This document shows positions 8,508 through 16,262 of a stretch of 64,000 bases of DNA, piece by piece. The position numbers were made by a program, and so were the translations under genes. How positions within the stretch are numbered: position 1 is the first letter of the stretch; each line of letters opens with the position of its first letter. The stretch lies in the NCBI RefSeq assembly GCF_014696675.1, contig NZ_JACJQN010000013.1, positions 124,001 through 188,000 on the forward strand, read 5' to 3'. The notes below the pieces were generated by a model. That model was given only the letters and a program-made list of their open reading frames with translations. It did no database searches and was not told the DNA's origin. Source of the DNA: Phormidium tenue FACHB-1052 (GTDB lineage Bacteria > Cyanobacteriota > Cyanobacteriia > Phormidesmidales > Phormidesmidaceae).

Positions 8508-9764
8508 ATGACTACCCCCAATTCTGGCATGCCGGACTTTCCCCACTGGGAAGAGGCCGATCCATCGCTGCGGCTGCGGCAGCACAATCGCCTGTTTGGG
8601 CTGCTGGCGATCGCCGCTGGGCTGGTCTTCCTCCAAGGCTACATGATTGCCCCCCTGATTCCCCGTTTGGCCGAGATCTTTGACGTCTCTGCCCAGGAAA
8701 TTGGGTTTATCGTGCCTGCCTACATGCTGTCCTACGCCCTGGCGGCGCTGTTCTACGGCATTCTCTCCGATCGCTTTGGTCGCTGGCCGCTGATTCGTAT
8801 TTCTCTGATTATTTTTATTGTCTGCACGGCCCTCACCGCCACCGCCCAAACGGCAGGCCAAATGAGCTTTTGGCGGTTGCTCACTGGCCTGGGCGCGAGT
8901 GGGGTGATTCCGCTCACCTTTGCGCTGATTGGCGATCTGTTTCCCTACAACCAGCGCGGTGCCAAGCTGGGTTTGATATTTGCGGCTATGGAAGGAGGCA
9001 TGGCCGCCGGGTCTGCTGGAGGCGCTATTTTAGAACCCTTTGTGGGCTGGCGAGCCTTGTTTTTGGGCACGGCCACGGCAGCGGCCCTGGTGCTCTGGCG
9101 GTTGCGGCGCTACGGGGCGCTGTTTGACGAGCCTAAAATCGCCAAGCTACCCTCAATGGCCACAATTTTTGCTGGGTACCGAGCTGTATTGTCCAATTTT
9201 CGCGGCGCTCGCACCTACGCCTACGTCCTGTGGAACGGGGTATATCACTCCGGCGTTTACACCTGGCTGGGCTACTACATGACCCAGCGCTACGACATGG
9301 ATGCCCTGGGCATTGGTCTGACCATTCTGGGCTACGGCATTCCGGGCCTGATCTTTAGCCCGCTGATTGGCAAGGCGGTCGATCGCTGGGGTCGCCGCTG
9401 GCTGATTCCCCCAGGCTTGGCGATGGCGGCGTTGGCCGGGCTGACGATGATTCCCTACATTCCGCCGCTAGGGACGACCGCCGCAATTTTGGTGCTCTCG
9501 TTGGGCTACGACCTGACTCAGCCTCTGTTTGTGGGCATTGTCACCGATTTGGGCGACGGCAAAAGTCTGGGGCAGACCATGGGGCTGAAGGTGTTTGTGC
9601 TGTTTACGGGCTTTGGTTTGGGCAGCCTGCTGTTTGGCGAAGCCCTGCGCTGGGGGTTTACCGCCGCTCTGGCGGTGTTTGCAGGGTTGCAGTTGGTGGC
9701 GGCGATCGCCGCCATTCCTCTATTCTGGCAAGAGAAGCCCCTACCGCTACCCGCCGCAGACTAA
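8508..9764 (+). CDS. MFS transporter
   Basis: 418 residues with about 12 hydrophobic segments beginning at LLAIAAGLVFLQGYMIAPLIP. The MFS loop 2-3 signature is visible as GILSDRFGRWPLIR, and a second copy in the C-terminal half as KAVDRWGRRWLIP. The sequence resembles the drug or sugar efflux branch (DHA1-like), but no substrate can be named. It acts in the cytoplasmic membrane. The ATG at 8508 gives a plausible cytoplasmic N-tail; the Met at codon 8 is an alternative start. The gene stands alone, 145 nt after rsmD and convergent with the HPP gene. Confidence 0.85.
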   Translation: MTTPNSGMPDFPHWEEADPSLRLRQHNRLFGLLAIAAGLVFLQGYMIAPLIPRLAEIFDVSAQEIGFIVPAYMLSYALAALFYGILSDRFGRWPLIRISLIIFIVCTALTATAQTAGQMSFWRLLTGLGASGVIPLTFALIGDLFPYNQRGAKLGLIFAAMEGGMAAGSAGGAILEPFVGWRALFLGTATAAALVLWRLRRYGALFDEPKIAKLPSMATIFAGYRAVLSNFRGARTYAYVLWNGVYHSGVYTWLGYYMTQRYDMDALGIGLTILGYGIPGLIFSPLIGKAVDRWGRRWLIPPGLAMAALAGLTMIPYIPPLGTTAAILVLSLGYDLTQPLFVGIVTDLGDGKSLGQTMGLKVFVLFTGFGLGSLLFGEALRWGFTAALAVFAGLQLVAAIAAIPLFWQEKPLPLPAAD

Positions 9765-9797
9765 AAAGGCCGCGCATGCGGCCCATCGGTGAGGCTA

Positions 9798-10325
9798 TCA
9801 AAGCCAGTGTTTTGGGTAAGGGCGACCTGGAATCCAGCGGCTAAAGGCCACCGTACACAGCACGAGCAAAACCGCCCCTGTAAACACGGGGGTAAAGACA
9901 AAATCCCAAGAGGCATCGCTCATGACGCCCACCAGGGCAATTGCTCCCGCTGGGGGGTGCAGGGTGTGGGTGAGCTGCATGAGCTGAATCGAGGTGGCCA
10001 CGGCCAGGGCCATCACCCAGGGCGCAGTGCCAAAAAGACTGACGCAGGCAACGCAGACTATCCCGCCAATCACACAGCCGCCAATCACGTTGCGAGGTTG
10101 AGCTAAAGGGCTCTCAGGCACGGCAAACACCAGCACCGCCGTGGCCCCAAAAGGAGCGACGATCAAGGGATAGCCGGTGTAGACCGTGAGGTAGGCCAAG
10201 ACGGCAATACCCACAAAGCTGCACAGGTAGGAAGTGAGAATCTGCTCGTGGGTGAATTGCGGCTGATGGGGTGAAGGGCGCAATAGTCTGAGGTTTTGAG
10301 GCGCAGGTCGATAGTTAAGTCTCAT
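9798..10325 (-). CDS. HPP family membrane protein
   Basis: About 175 residues from the Met of MRLNYRPAP (10325); an upstream in-frame Met at 10382 would add 19 unlikely residues. Four hydrophobic segments are seen: SFVGIAVLAYLTVYT, VAPFGATAVLVFAVP, GGCVIGGIVCVACVSL and the C-terminal VFTGAVLLVLCTVAF. The family motif HTLHPPAGAIAL lies near the C-terminus. HPP proteins are integral membrane proteins; plant chloroplast and cyanobacterial members have been linked to nitrite uptake, so a similar role here is possible but inferred. A degenerate NtcA-like site lies upstream (10396-10409). Confidence 0.8.
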   Translation of the reverse strand: MRLNYRPAPQNLRLLRPSPHQPQFTHEQILTSYLCSFVGIAVLAYLTVYTGYPLIVAPFGATAVLVFAVPESPLAQPRNVIGGCVIGGIVCVACVSLFGTAPWVMALAVATSIQLMQLTHTLHPPAGAIALVGVMSDASWDFVFTPVFTGAVLLVLCTVAFSRWIPGRPYPKHWL

Positions 10326-10395
10326 AGTGGTGTCCGCTATTGGCCCTTGACCGCCTGACTGGTCAACGCAGTCGATAAGCAAAAATACTCTGAAG

Positions 10396-10409
10396 GTATT
10401 TTGTCACAC
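10396..10409 (-). promoter_or_regulatory. Degenerate NtcA-like site upstream of the HPP gene
   Basis: Read on the minus strand this is GTG-N8-TAC, one base off the NtcA consensus GTAN8TAC. It lies about 70 nt upstream of the chosen HPP start. No convincing -10 box at the usual spacing was identified, so this is weak. Confidence 0.25.
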
Positions 10410-10616
10410 TTTGCTGACATAACTGCATAAATGTATCTGAAAGCACAGAAAATGAAGACTCTTAGGATGTCGTTAGCTGGCCGATCGCGTCCTCTCCCCC
10501 TGCAATCCCAATTTTGCCAAGGCGGGCTAGGGCCGCGATCGCACGACAGTGCAGCGCAGCAGCTCCTGCGCCCAGCACTTTAGGGTGTGCTCAATTGTTC
10601 TGAGGCAAACGCTCGG

Positions 10617-11978
10617 TTAGCTGGCGGCGACTAACGCCTGAATGGGTTCCCCGGTTAGGCTAAAGGGGCGCACTTCGGTGATTTTGACCTGCACCAGCTC
10701 GCCCTTCAGCGCCGCAAAATCGCCAGCGAAAAAGGCCAGCCGGTTGCCGCGAGTGCGGCCCATCACCTGGGTAGGATCTTTGGGGTTGGCGGCTTCGACC
10801 AGCACTTCTTCGATGCGGCCTGCGTAGCGCTGCGATCGCTCCGCCGCTTTGGTATTCACCAGATGGTTGAGCCGCTGAAGGCGATCGGCCTTCACCTCTT
10901 CAGACAGCTGGTTTTCCCACAGGGCGGCGGGGGTACCGGGGCGGGGAGAATAGGCTGCCGTGTTGAGCTGATCGAAGGCAATGTCGCTGACCAACTCCAT
11001 CGTGCGCTGAAACTGCTCCTCGGTTTCGCCGGGGAAGCCAACGATCGCATCGGCGCTGATCGCCGCATCGGGCATGTAGCGGCGCACGGTGTCGATAATG
11101 CGGCGATATCTTTCGTGGGTGTAGCCCCGCGCCATCGCCTTCAGCACGTCGTTGTCGCCCGACTGAAAGGGAATGTGGAAGTGTTCGCACACCTTGGGCA
11201 GCTCAGCGCAGGCGCGAACCAGCCGCTCGGTAAAGTAGCGGGGGTGGCTGGTGGCAAAACGAAGGCGCTCAATGCCGGGCACATCGTGGACAAAATACAG
11301 CAGGTCGGTGAAGGTGTGCTGGTGCCGCCCATCGGCGGTGGAGCCGGGCAGGTCGCGTCCGTAGGCGTCGATGTTTTGGCCCAGCAGGGTGACTTCTTTG
11401 AACCCCTGGCGGCCCAGTTCTTCCATTTCGGTGCGGATGGCCTCTGGGCTGCGCGATTGTTCGACGCCGCGCACGCCGGGCACGACGCAGTAGGTGCAGC
11501 GCTCGTTGCAGCCGTAGATCACGTTCACCCAGGCGGTGATGGTGCTGTCGCGCCGGGGCTTGGTGATGTCTTCCATAATGTCCACCTCTTCGGTGGCGAC
11601 GACCTGGTTGCCGTCGAATACCTGCTCTAGCAGGTCTTGCAGGCGGTTGGCGTGCTGTGGCCCCATCACCAAGTCGAGTTCGGGCACCCGGCGCAGTAGG
11701 GCTTCGCCTTCTTGCTGGGCGACGCACCCGGCGACAATCAGCGTCAGGTCGGGGTTGTCGTGCTTGCGTCTGGCCTGCCGACCCAGGTAGGAGTAGACTT
11801 TTTGCTCGGCGTTGTCGCGAATGGTGCAGGTATTGTAGAGCACCACGTCGGCGTTGAAGGGGTCGTCGGTCCAGGTGAGGCCCATGGTGTCGAGAATGCC
11901 CGCCATGCGCTCGGAGTCGGCCTTGTTCATCTGGCAGCCGAAGGTGGTGATGTGATATTGACGAGCAGAACCGGCCAT
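10617..11978 (-). CDS. miaB: tRNA-2-methylthio-N6-dimethylallyladenosine synthase MiaB
   Basis: About 453 residues from [18 protein letters not shown]; an in-frame Met 9 codons upstream (12005) is an alternative. The enzyme is a radical SAM methylthiotransferase that converts i6A37 to ms2i6A37 in tRNAs. Three parts are visible: an N-terminal UPF0004 domain ([43 protein letters not shown]) supplying the auxiliary cluster, the radical SAM motif CNERCTYC, and a C-terminal TRAM-like segment ([13 protein letters not shown]...[16 protein letters not shown]). Length is typical. It is a single gene transcribed leftwards with its own upstream gap. Confidence 0.95.
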   Translation of the reverse strand: MAGSARQYHITTFGCQMNKADSERMAGILDTMGLTWTDDPFNADVVLYNTCTIRDNAEQKVYSYLGRQARRKHDNPDLTLIVAGCVAQQEGEALLRRVPELDLVMGPQHANRLQDLLEQVFDGNQVVATEEVDIMEDITKPRRDSTITAWVNVIYGCNERCTYCVVPGVRGVEQSRSPEAIRTEMEELGRQGFKEVTLLGQNIDAYGRDLPGSTADGRHQHTFTDLLYFVHDVPGIERLRFATSHPRYFTERLVRACAELPKVCEHFHIPFQSGDNDVLKAMARGYTHERYRRIIDTVRRYMPDAAISADAIVGFPGETEEQFQRTMELVSDIAFDQLNTAAYSPRPGTPAALWENQLSEEVKADRLQRLNHLVNTKAAERSQRYAGRIEEVLVEAANPKDPTQVMGRTRGNRLAFFAGDFAALKGELVQVKITEVRPFSLTGEPIQALVAAS

Positions 11979-12078
11979 AGGTCTAGGCTTTGGGATTAGC
12001 AACAACGCAGTTTCCCATTTTAGCGCTATGGCTCTGCATCCTTTCGCCAGTAGGAGTGATTTGAAGAAACAAAGGTGC

Positions 12079-12531
12079 TTATGGTGCTTGAACTGGGTCG
12101 CCGTCAGGAGGATGCCAACCTCCTTTTATCCATAATCGGCGGGCCTTTACAATAGAGCCTTCGTTATGAAAGTCATCGTTTAAATCGAGTCTTTGGCAGG
12201 TAGCTCGTCCACAGTCAGTAATGCCCACAATTTTGAGGCCACCGAATGACCAGATGAAGTGCTCAGCCCAGGACTGCAATCGTGGGTTGAAAAGACTGAC
12301 TAGCTCAGCAGTTAGAGGGTCTATACCCGTGGTGAAGTTGTAGCGATAGCCGTTGCAGCGTTGACATGCCAGAGCAAGGTTATCTGGAGCATCAGAGCCG
12401 CCTAGAGATCTAGGGTGAATGTGGTCGATCGCAAATTGGGCTGCACCGGCTTCTTCGGATGAGTGGCAGTATTCACATAGGTAGTTGGCACGATCGCGCA
12501 CGTATCGCCGTAGCTCAACATTGATAGTCAT
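12079..12531 (-). CDS. HNH endonuclease
   Basis: 150 residues. The HNH module is clear: CEYCHS, then [28 protein letters not shown], with two CxxC pairs for structural zinc and the catalytic His in DHIHP. The rest ([24 protein letters not shown]) matches stand-alone cyanobacterial HNH proteins of unknown substrate. It overlaps the 3' end of the preceding small gene by 4 nt (ATGA), and that gene/HNH pairing is recurrent in cyanobacteria to my knowledge. It could act in DNA defence, repair or mobility; the sequence does not decide. Confidence 0.85.
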   Translation of the reverse strand: MTINVELRRYVRDRANYLCEYCHSSEEAGAAQFAIDHIHPRSLGGSDAPDNLALACQRCNGYRYNFTTGIDPLTAELVSLFNPRLQSWAEHFIWSFGGLKIVGITDCGRATCQRLDLNDDFHNEGSIVKARRLWIKGGWHPPDGDPVQAP

Positions 12532-12767
12532 TGTTCAGCGATAACTTTGGCGTTTAGGAGAGTGAATATGCGATCGAGTTCAAGGATGCCAGCTAGTTCA
12601 GCTTTTTCGTCCTCGGTTAGCTCGTCGGTCTTCTGCCGTTCGGCTAAGTCATCTAGACGGGTTTGCAGAGAGTCAGTGAATTTGAACAAGCTGTGGCCTC
12701 GCACTTTGCGAAGCGTGACCCCAGAATCAACCCAGGACGAGGGTTGTACCATCATTTGAGTGATCAT
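12528..12767 (-). CDS. Small conserved partner of the HNH nuclease
   Basis: 79 residues or fewer; the start may be the ATG at 12767 or one of the two Met codons 4-5 codons later. The body VTLRKVRGHSLFKFTDSLQTR and the acidic helix TEDEKAELAGILELDRIFTLLNA resemble a small cyanobacterial family often found directly before HNH genes. The stop overlaps the HNH start. It is predicted all-helical and cytoplasmic. Its 5' end overlaps the 3' end of the truncated RelE-type ORF (12727-12894), indicating that the two cassettes were joined by a past rearrangement. Function unknown. Confidence 0.65.
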   Translation of the reverse strand: MITQMMVQPSSWVDSGVTLRKVRGHSLFKFTDSLQTRLDDLAERQKTDELTEDEKAELAGILELDRIFTLLNAKVIAEQ

Positions 12768-12894
12768 AGGCCAAGGATGGAGAAGGTTCTTCTGTTAGTA
12801 GCTGTATTTTTTGGAGAATGCGCTGATAAATCTGTTCGGGTAATCTATCGAGTTGCTTTTGCACGCTCTTGGGCACAACGATGGTATAGCTCAT
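12727..12894 (-). pseudogene. Truncated RelE/ParE-type toxin
   Basis: A 55-codon ORF begins MSYTIVVPKSVQKQLDRL and continues PEQIYQRILQKIQLLTEEP. These first 37-38 residues match the N-terminal helices of RelE-type toxins (normally 85-90 residues). The remainder (PSLAYDHSNDGTTLVLG, then TGA) is unrelated, and the beta-sheet half that carries the catalytic residues (usually a G-YRLRVGDYRVLY-like block) is gone. Its ATG overlaps the antitoxin stop (ATGA), the standard TA arrangement. The truncation point coincides with the start of the HNH-partner gene. A toxin activity is not expected. Confidence 0.7.
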
Positions 12895-13133
12895 GCCATG
12901 CGCTGTGCCCGCTGCGCGGTGTACTCGTCAAGGGTGACAAACTCTCCAGCTTGGTACTCGGCATAGGCTGCGGCTACCGCAGTCTCTTCTTCGGGGTCGA
13001 AGGCTTCGTCGGTGGAGTCGTGTAGGTCGGTATCTAGAAACTCCCAAAGGCGTTGCTTGTCGGCGGGGCTAAGTTTGGCAATCGCTTGCAGGAGAAAGTC
13101 AAAGGGAATGGTGAGGTTGAAGGTCTTGCTCAT
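12891..13133 (-). CDS. Antitoxin of a RelE-type toxin-antitoxin pair
   Basis: 80 residues from MSKTFNLTIPFDFLLQA; an in-frame Met at 13205 would add an unlikely Cys-rich leader. A GGAG stands about 12 nt before the chosen ATG. The sequence has an N-terminal beta/helix followed by an acidic, flexible half (DSTDEAFDPEEETAVAAAYAEYQAGEF), matching small cyanobacterial antitoxins encoded directly before RelE-family toxins. The overlapping toxin ORF downstream is truncated, so this is probably an orphan antitoxin. It could still autoregulate the locus or neutralise a related toxin elsewhere. Confidence 0.65.
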   Translation of the reverse strand: MSKTFNLTIPFDFLLQAIAKLSPADKQRLWEFLDTDLHDSTDEAFDPEEETAVAAAYAEYQAGEFVTLDEYTAQRAQRMA

Positions 13134-13466
13134 AGAACTTACTCCGTCAGTGCTTTGGATCTGGCCTGGGCAAGTATCTCGTTTGCAGCTCGCTACAAGT
13201 ACCATGTCTGTACCCGGAATGTACCTAGCTACAACGTAGCCATTGTATCAATTCTCTATATAGAGTTCGCAGCAAGCGTAGATGGACAAAAAAATATTTT
13301 CTCTGGGGAGCAGCGATCGCAGCTACGGCAGAGTAGTCAGTGACCACTGTGGGGGGGAGAAGGGGCGATCGCCCCAATGCAACCTGCTGAACTTGCCTGG
13401 TTTCAAGGAAGATTGAGCTAGCTAGCGCAGCTTAGGTTTAATGGTGGGCACTGCCCACCCTACTAG
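13134..13466. other. Intergenic stretch with a palindromic repeat, no gene seen
   Basis: No convincing ORF. It holds the antitoxin promoter side, two HIP1 octamers, and near its end a perfect GGTGGGC-ACT-GCCCACC hairpin (listed separately). Base composition is more AT-rich than in the surrounding genes. Confidence 0.5.
13443..13459. repeat. GGTGGGC/GCCCACC palindromic repeat
   Basis: A perfect 7-bp inverted repeat with a 3-nt loop, 7 nt beyond the stop of the minus-strand gene at 13467. This sequence type (TGGTGGGCA...TGCCCACC) is a common interspersed palindrome in cyanobacterial genomes. Here it may also serve as a transcript-end hairpin, although no T-tract follows. Confidence 0.55.
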
Positions 13467-14534
13467 CTAATATTCTATTGAGAAATTAACTCCATCCATT
13501 CCAACGGTTGAATCTCCACGACAAACAGCTTGGGCAAGGAGAGACTCCTCCCAAGGGGTCGGGGTTATTGAGGTAAACGATCCTGCACTAATAGAACCAA
13601 TGACTCGACTTGTTTGGTTTGAGCAGTTAACATCCATGCTCACGACTACTGGGCCACCGTCACTAACACCTACATTTATAATATCTGGAGCCAACTGGGC
13701 TTCTTTTACAGGTTCTTTGGGTTGAGGAGTAGGTAGTCCTTTGGTTTCTTGTTGCTGAGCATAAGAAAAATTAGCTTGATATTCATTAGCCTTAGTTTGG
13801 GCTACTGCATAGTTAGTATTATTAGCAGGAACCTCCTGCATATATCGAATGGCTTCTGACCAAAATTTTGCTACATCAGACCATTCTTCGGATGCCTTAG
13901 CAGTCTGAGCTAAGTTGGCTGCCTGTGTAGCACTTCTAACGGCATCACCAAAGGGATCACTTACTTGCGGTGTTAAAGGGGATTTATCAGTAACACTGGA
14001 AGCTGAATCTTCCTGAATCTGCTGATCAGTTTCCTCTATAGTTCGGTTGATCTCCTCAGCAGCGTTCTGCATTGAGGCAGCTTCTGGGGTTGGCTGAGCA
14101 CGTTCAAATAAGAACCATCCGATAACTCCAGCCAAGCCTAATAGCACCAATAGCAGAGTAAAATTTTTCCCTCCTGAATTGCGGTTATGTTTCGTCTGAC
14201 TTAAGGTTTCAGGAGTGTTAGAGAGAGTTGACTTTGGTTCTGTATTAGGGCTTTCTAAGCTCCACTCTTCAGTCCATAAAATTTGTTTTTCAATTGCTCT
14301 TGCGACAACTGAAGCTTTCTCGAAACCAGTGGGCTGAATGCTTTGCAAGTCTTGCTTGACCAAAGCTGCAAATTTAGGGTCTGGTGGTTCTTTCCCTCTC
14401 AGCAAGATATTTAATGAAGAGTCTATGCTAGTAACACGTACGGTAATTCCCTTTGCCTTGAAGGATTCGTTCATAAGACCTTCAATCGCTTTGATATCCC
14501 CTGCCTTTGCAGCAGTTTTGAGAGAGTCTGTCAT
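13467..14534 (-). CDS. Single-pass membrane protein of unknown function
   Basis: About 355 residues from the ATG at 14534 (a GTG three codons upstream is possible). Residues 1-90 (SLKTAAKAGDIKAIEGLMNESFKAKGITVRV...) resemble a small alpha/beta domain found at the N-terminus of various cyanobacterial proteins. One transmembrane helix follows near residue 125 (NFTLLLVLLGLAGVIGWFLF). Then comes a helical, Gln/Glu/Thr-rich region and a C-terminal domain with two Cys (VVVSMDVNCSNQTSRVIG, AQAVCRGDSTVG) that may form a disulfide. Codon use is visibly more AT-rich than in the neighbours, compatible with recent acquisition. No enzyme motif was recognised. Confidence 0.55.
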   Translation of the reverse strand: MTDSLKTAAKAGDIKAIEGLMNESFKAKGITVRVTSIDSSLNILLRGKEPPDPKFAALVKQDLQSIQPTGFEKASVVARAIEKQILWTEEWSLESPNTEPKSTLSNTPETLSQTKHNRNSGGKNFTLLLVLLGLAGVIGWFLFERAQPTPEAASMQNAAEEINRTIEETDQQIQEDSASSVTDKSPLTPQVSDPFGDAVRSATQAANLAQTAKASEEWSDVAKFWSEAIRYMQEVPANNTNYAVAQTKANEYQANFSYAQQQETKGLPTPQPKEPVKEAQLAPDIINVGVSDGGPVVVSMDVNCSNQTSRVIGSISAGSFTSITPTPWEESLLAQAVCRGDSTVGMDGVNFSIEY

Positions 14535-14636
14535 AAAGGCCACCGGGTAAACCTGTTCACTATTCCATCCAGAGTTCCCGAATTCAGGAAGCTTCTTAGG
14601 TTCAAGTTATCAAGACAGAAATATTATGGATGCTTA

Positions 14637-14870
14637 CTAATCTGAGAGTACGTCGCCCAGGTACAGCTTTACGAAATCCTTGGCAGCCTGAGGATTAAGG
14701 TTTTTCAACGCTTCTGTGATGTCCACGACTGTTTCCGCAGTAGGATCGCGTTCTTCGTGGAACCACTTATAGATGGCCGATCGCTGCAAGCCCATTTTGA
14801 CGGCAAGGCTATTTTGGCTAATGCCGTACTGCGTGAGGACTTCCCGTAGCGCTTTACCTGCTCTTCCCAT
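14637..14870 (-). CDS. XRE-family helix-turn-helix regulator
   Basis: 77 residues from MGRAGKALREVLTQYGISQ; an in-frame Met at 14960 would add 30 unlikely residues. The HTH is clear: ISQNSLAVKMGLQRSAIYKWFHEERDPTAETVVDI, as in Cro/C1-type DNA-binding proteins, followed by a short C-terminal helix (LNPQAAKDFVKLYLG). Such small stand-alone regulators are common in cyanobacteria. It is divergent from the 82-residue gene at 14988, with about 117 nt between them. Targets are unknown. Confidence 0.8.
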   Translation of the reverse strand: MGRAGKALREVLTQYGISQNSLAVKMGLQRSAIYKWFHEERDPTAETVVDITEALKNLNPQAAKDFVKLYLGDVLSD

Positions 14871-14987
14871 GCTCCCATCGTCCCAAAGGAGCAGAGCATC
14901 GTAAATGTAATCGCAAGAGATGACATCTTTGTAATGGATGCTGTATGATGCGCTTGTCATCTTAAGCGATTACATAAAGGTGTCCCT

Positions 14988-15236
14988 ATGCCGCAAGCGT
15001 TTATGCCTTCAATCCTGTCTAACCCCGCTCTGCAAGTCACCATCGAACCCGCTGCCGAGCCAGGGCGCGAGATCATTCGCATTTTGGTCATCGGCAGCGC
15101 CCACGGCGTCGAGCGCATCATCCACGAACTCTATCGCCTCGGCTTTGCCGAAGTGCGCGAGTGGAGCAAACCCCAGCCCACCGGACGCATCAACGAAATC
15201 ATGCGCGTGCTCACCCGCTATGTCTTAGCCGAGTAG
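14988..15236 (+). CDS. Small conserved cyanobacterial protein
   Basis: 82 residues with the core IIRILVIGSAHGVERIIHELYRLGFAEVREWSKPQ and a C-terminal helix INEIMRVLTRYVL. There is no signal peptide or membrane segment. The alpha/beta pattern suggests a small cytoplasmic fold. I recognise it as a recurring cyanobacterial family without known function. Codon use matches the chromosome. It is convergent with the ABC-transporter ATPase gene, 35 nt away. Confidence 0.6.
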   Translation: MPQAFMPSILSNPALQVTIEPAAEPGREIIRILVIGSAHGVERIIHELYRLGFAEVREWSKPQPTGRINEIMRVLTRYVLAE

Positions 15237-15271
15237 AACGAGTGGCCAAGGTCAGCGTTGCTCACCCGCCC

Positions 15272-16114
15272 CTAGCTCATTTGCTCAAAGTAGCTATCGA
15301 GAAACCCTAGGGCATGGTTGCGGAGTTCATAGTACTCTTTGGATTCGCGCAGGGCAGTGCGATCGCGCGGGTGGTCAAACGGCACCGTCAAAATTTCGCC
15401 GATGTGGGCATTGGGGCCATTGGTCATCATCACAATGCGATCGGCCATATAGATCGCCTCATCCACATCGTGGGTAATCATCATCACCGCCTGGGGATTG
15501 CGCTCCCAAATATCCAGCACCTGGCGCTGGAGGTGGCCTCGGGTGAGAGCATCAAGGGCACCAAAGGGTTCATCCATCAGCAGCATCTTGGGCCGAATCG
15601 CCAGGGCGCGGGCAATGCCCACCCGCTGCTTCATGCCCCCCGATAGCTCGTCAGGGTATTTCAGGGCGGCAGCGGTGAGGTTCACCATCGCCAGGTGTTC
15701 TTCGACTAGATCGGCGCGATCGCGGGGCGAGAGATGGTCGCACACCTCATTTACCGCCAGCCGCACATTTTCGCGCACCGTCAGCCAGGGCAGCAGCGAA
15801 TAGTTTTGGAACACCATCATGCGATCGGCCCCCGGCTTTTTAATCGGGTTCCCTTCCAAAAACACCCCACCAGAGGTAGCCTGCTCTAGACCGCTAACAA
15901 TTTTGAGCAGCGTCGATTTGCCGCAGCCCGAGTGGCCAATAATGGCGATAAACTCATTGGCCCCCACGGTGAGGTTGATGTTGTCGAGCACCACCGTCGG
16001 GTCGCCGCCAGCGCTAGGGTAAGCCTTTACCAGGTCTTGAACAATTAAAAAATTCGTTTCAAATTCAGCCTGCCGTTGGCCAGAGGGCTGCGAATATTGG
16101 CTTGACTTAACCAT
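15272..16114 (-). CDS. ABC transporter ATP-binding protein, nitrate/sulfonate/bicarbonate family
   Basis: 280 residues. ATPase that energises import through the permease encoded at 17806-18654. Visible motifs are Walker A (GHSGCGKST), the ABC signature LSGGMKQRVGIARAL, Walker B with D-loop (KMLLMDEPFGALD) and the H-loop (MITHDVDEAIYMADRIVMM). The sequence is of the NrtD/SsuB/TauB type and lacks the extra substrate-binding domain found in NrtC/CmpC. It is the last gene of a minus-strand permease - binding protein - ATPase set, with a 148-nt gap containing degenerate repeats before it. Substrate not determined. Confidence 0.88.
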   Translation of the reverse strand: MVKSSQYSQPSGQRQAEFETNFLIVQDLVKAYPSAGGDPTVVLDNINLTVGANEFIAIIGHSGCGKSTLLKIVSGLEQATSGGVFLEGNPIKKPGADRMMVFQNYSLLPWLTVRENVRLAVNEVCDHLSPRDRADLVEEHLAMVNLTAAALKYPDELSGGMKQRVGIARALAIRPKMLLMDEPFGALDALTRGHLQRQVLDIWERNPQAVMMITHDVDEAIYMADRIVMMTNGPNAHIGEILTVPFDHPRDRTALRESKEYYELRNHALGFLDSYFEQMS

Positions 16115-16139
16115 GGTTTTCTCCTGAATAGTCCATCTA

Positions 16140-16262
16140 AATCACGGAAGACTGTTTAGCAGCAAAGGGGAAGATTCAAAGGTTAGAAAGTTAAAAGGTT
16201 AGGATTCCTCAACCTCCCAACTTTTCAACCGTCCAACATGCCAACCTCCCAATCGACTACCC
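16140..16262. repeat. Heptamer-like repeat hairpin between binding protein and ATPase genes
   Basis: One arm carries AAGGTTAGAAAGTTAAAAGG and the other carries repeats of CCAACCTCCCAAC/TTTCAACCGTCC type, a degenerate 7-nt periodicity with partly complementary arms. It may form a stem-loop that tunes expression between the two cistrons. Confidence 0.55.

Noticed and set aside
10863..11630. 255-codon open frame on the plus strand opposite miaB
   Set aside because: It is antisense to a clearly conserved enzyme. Its translation is low-complexity and His/Gly/Val-rich, as expected for a shadow frame in GC-rich DNA.
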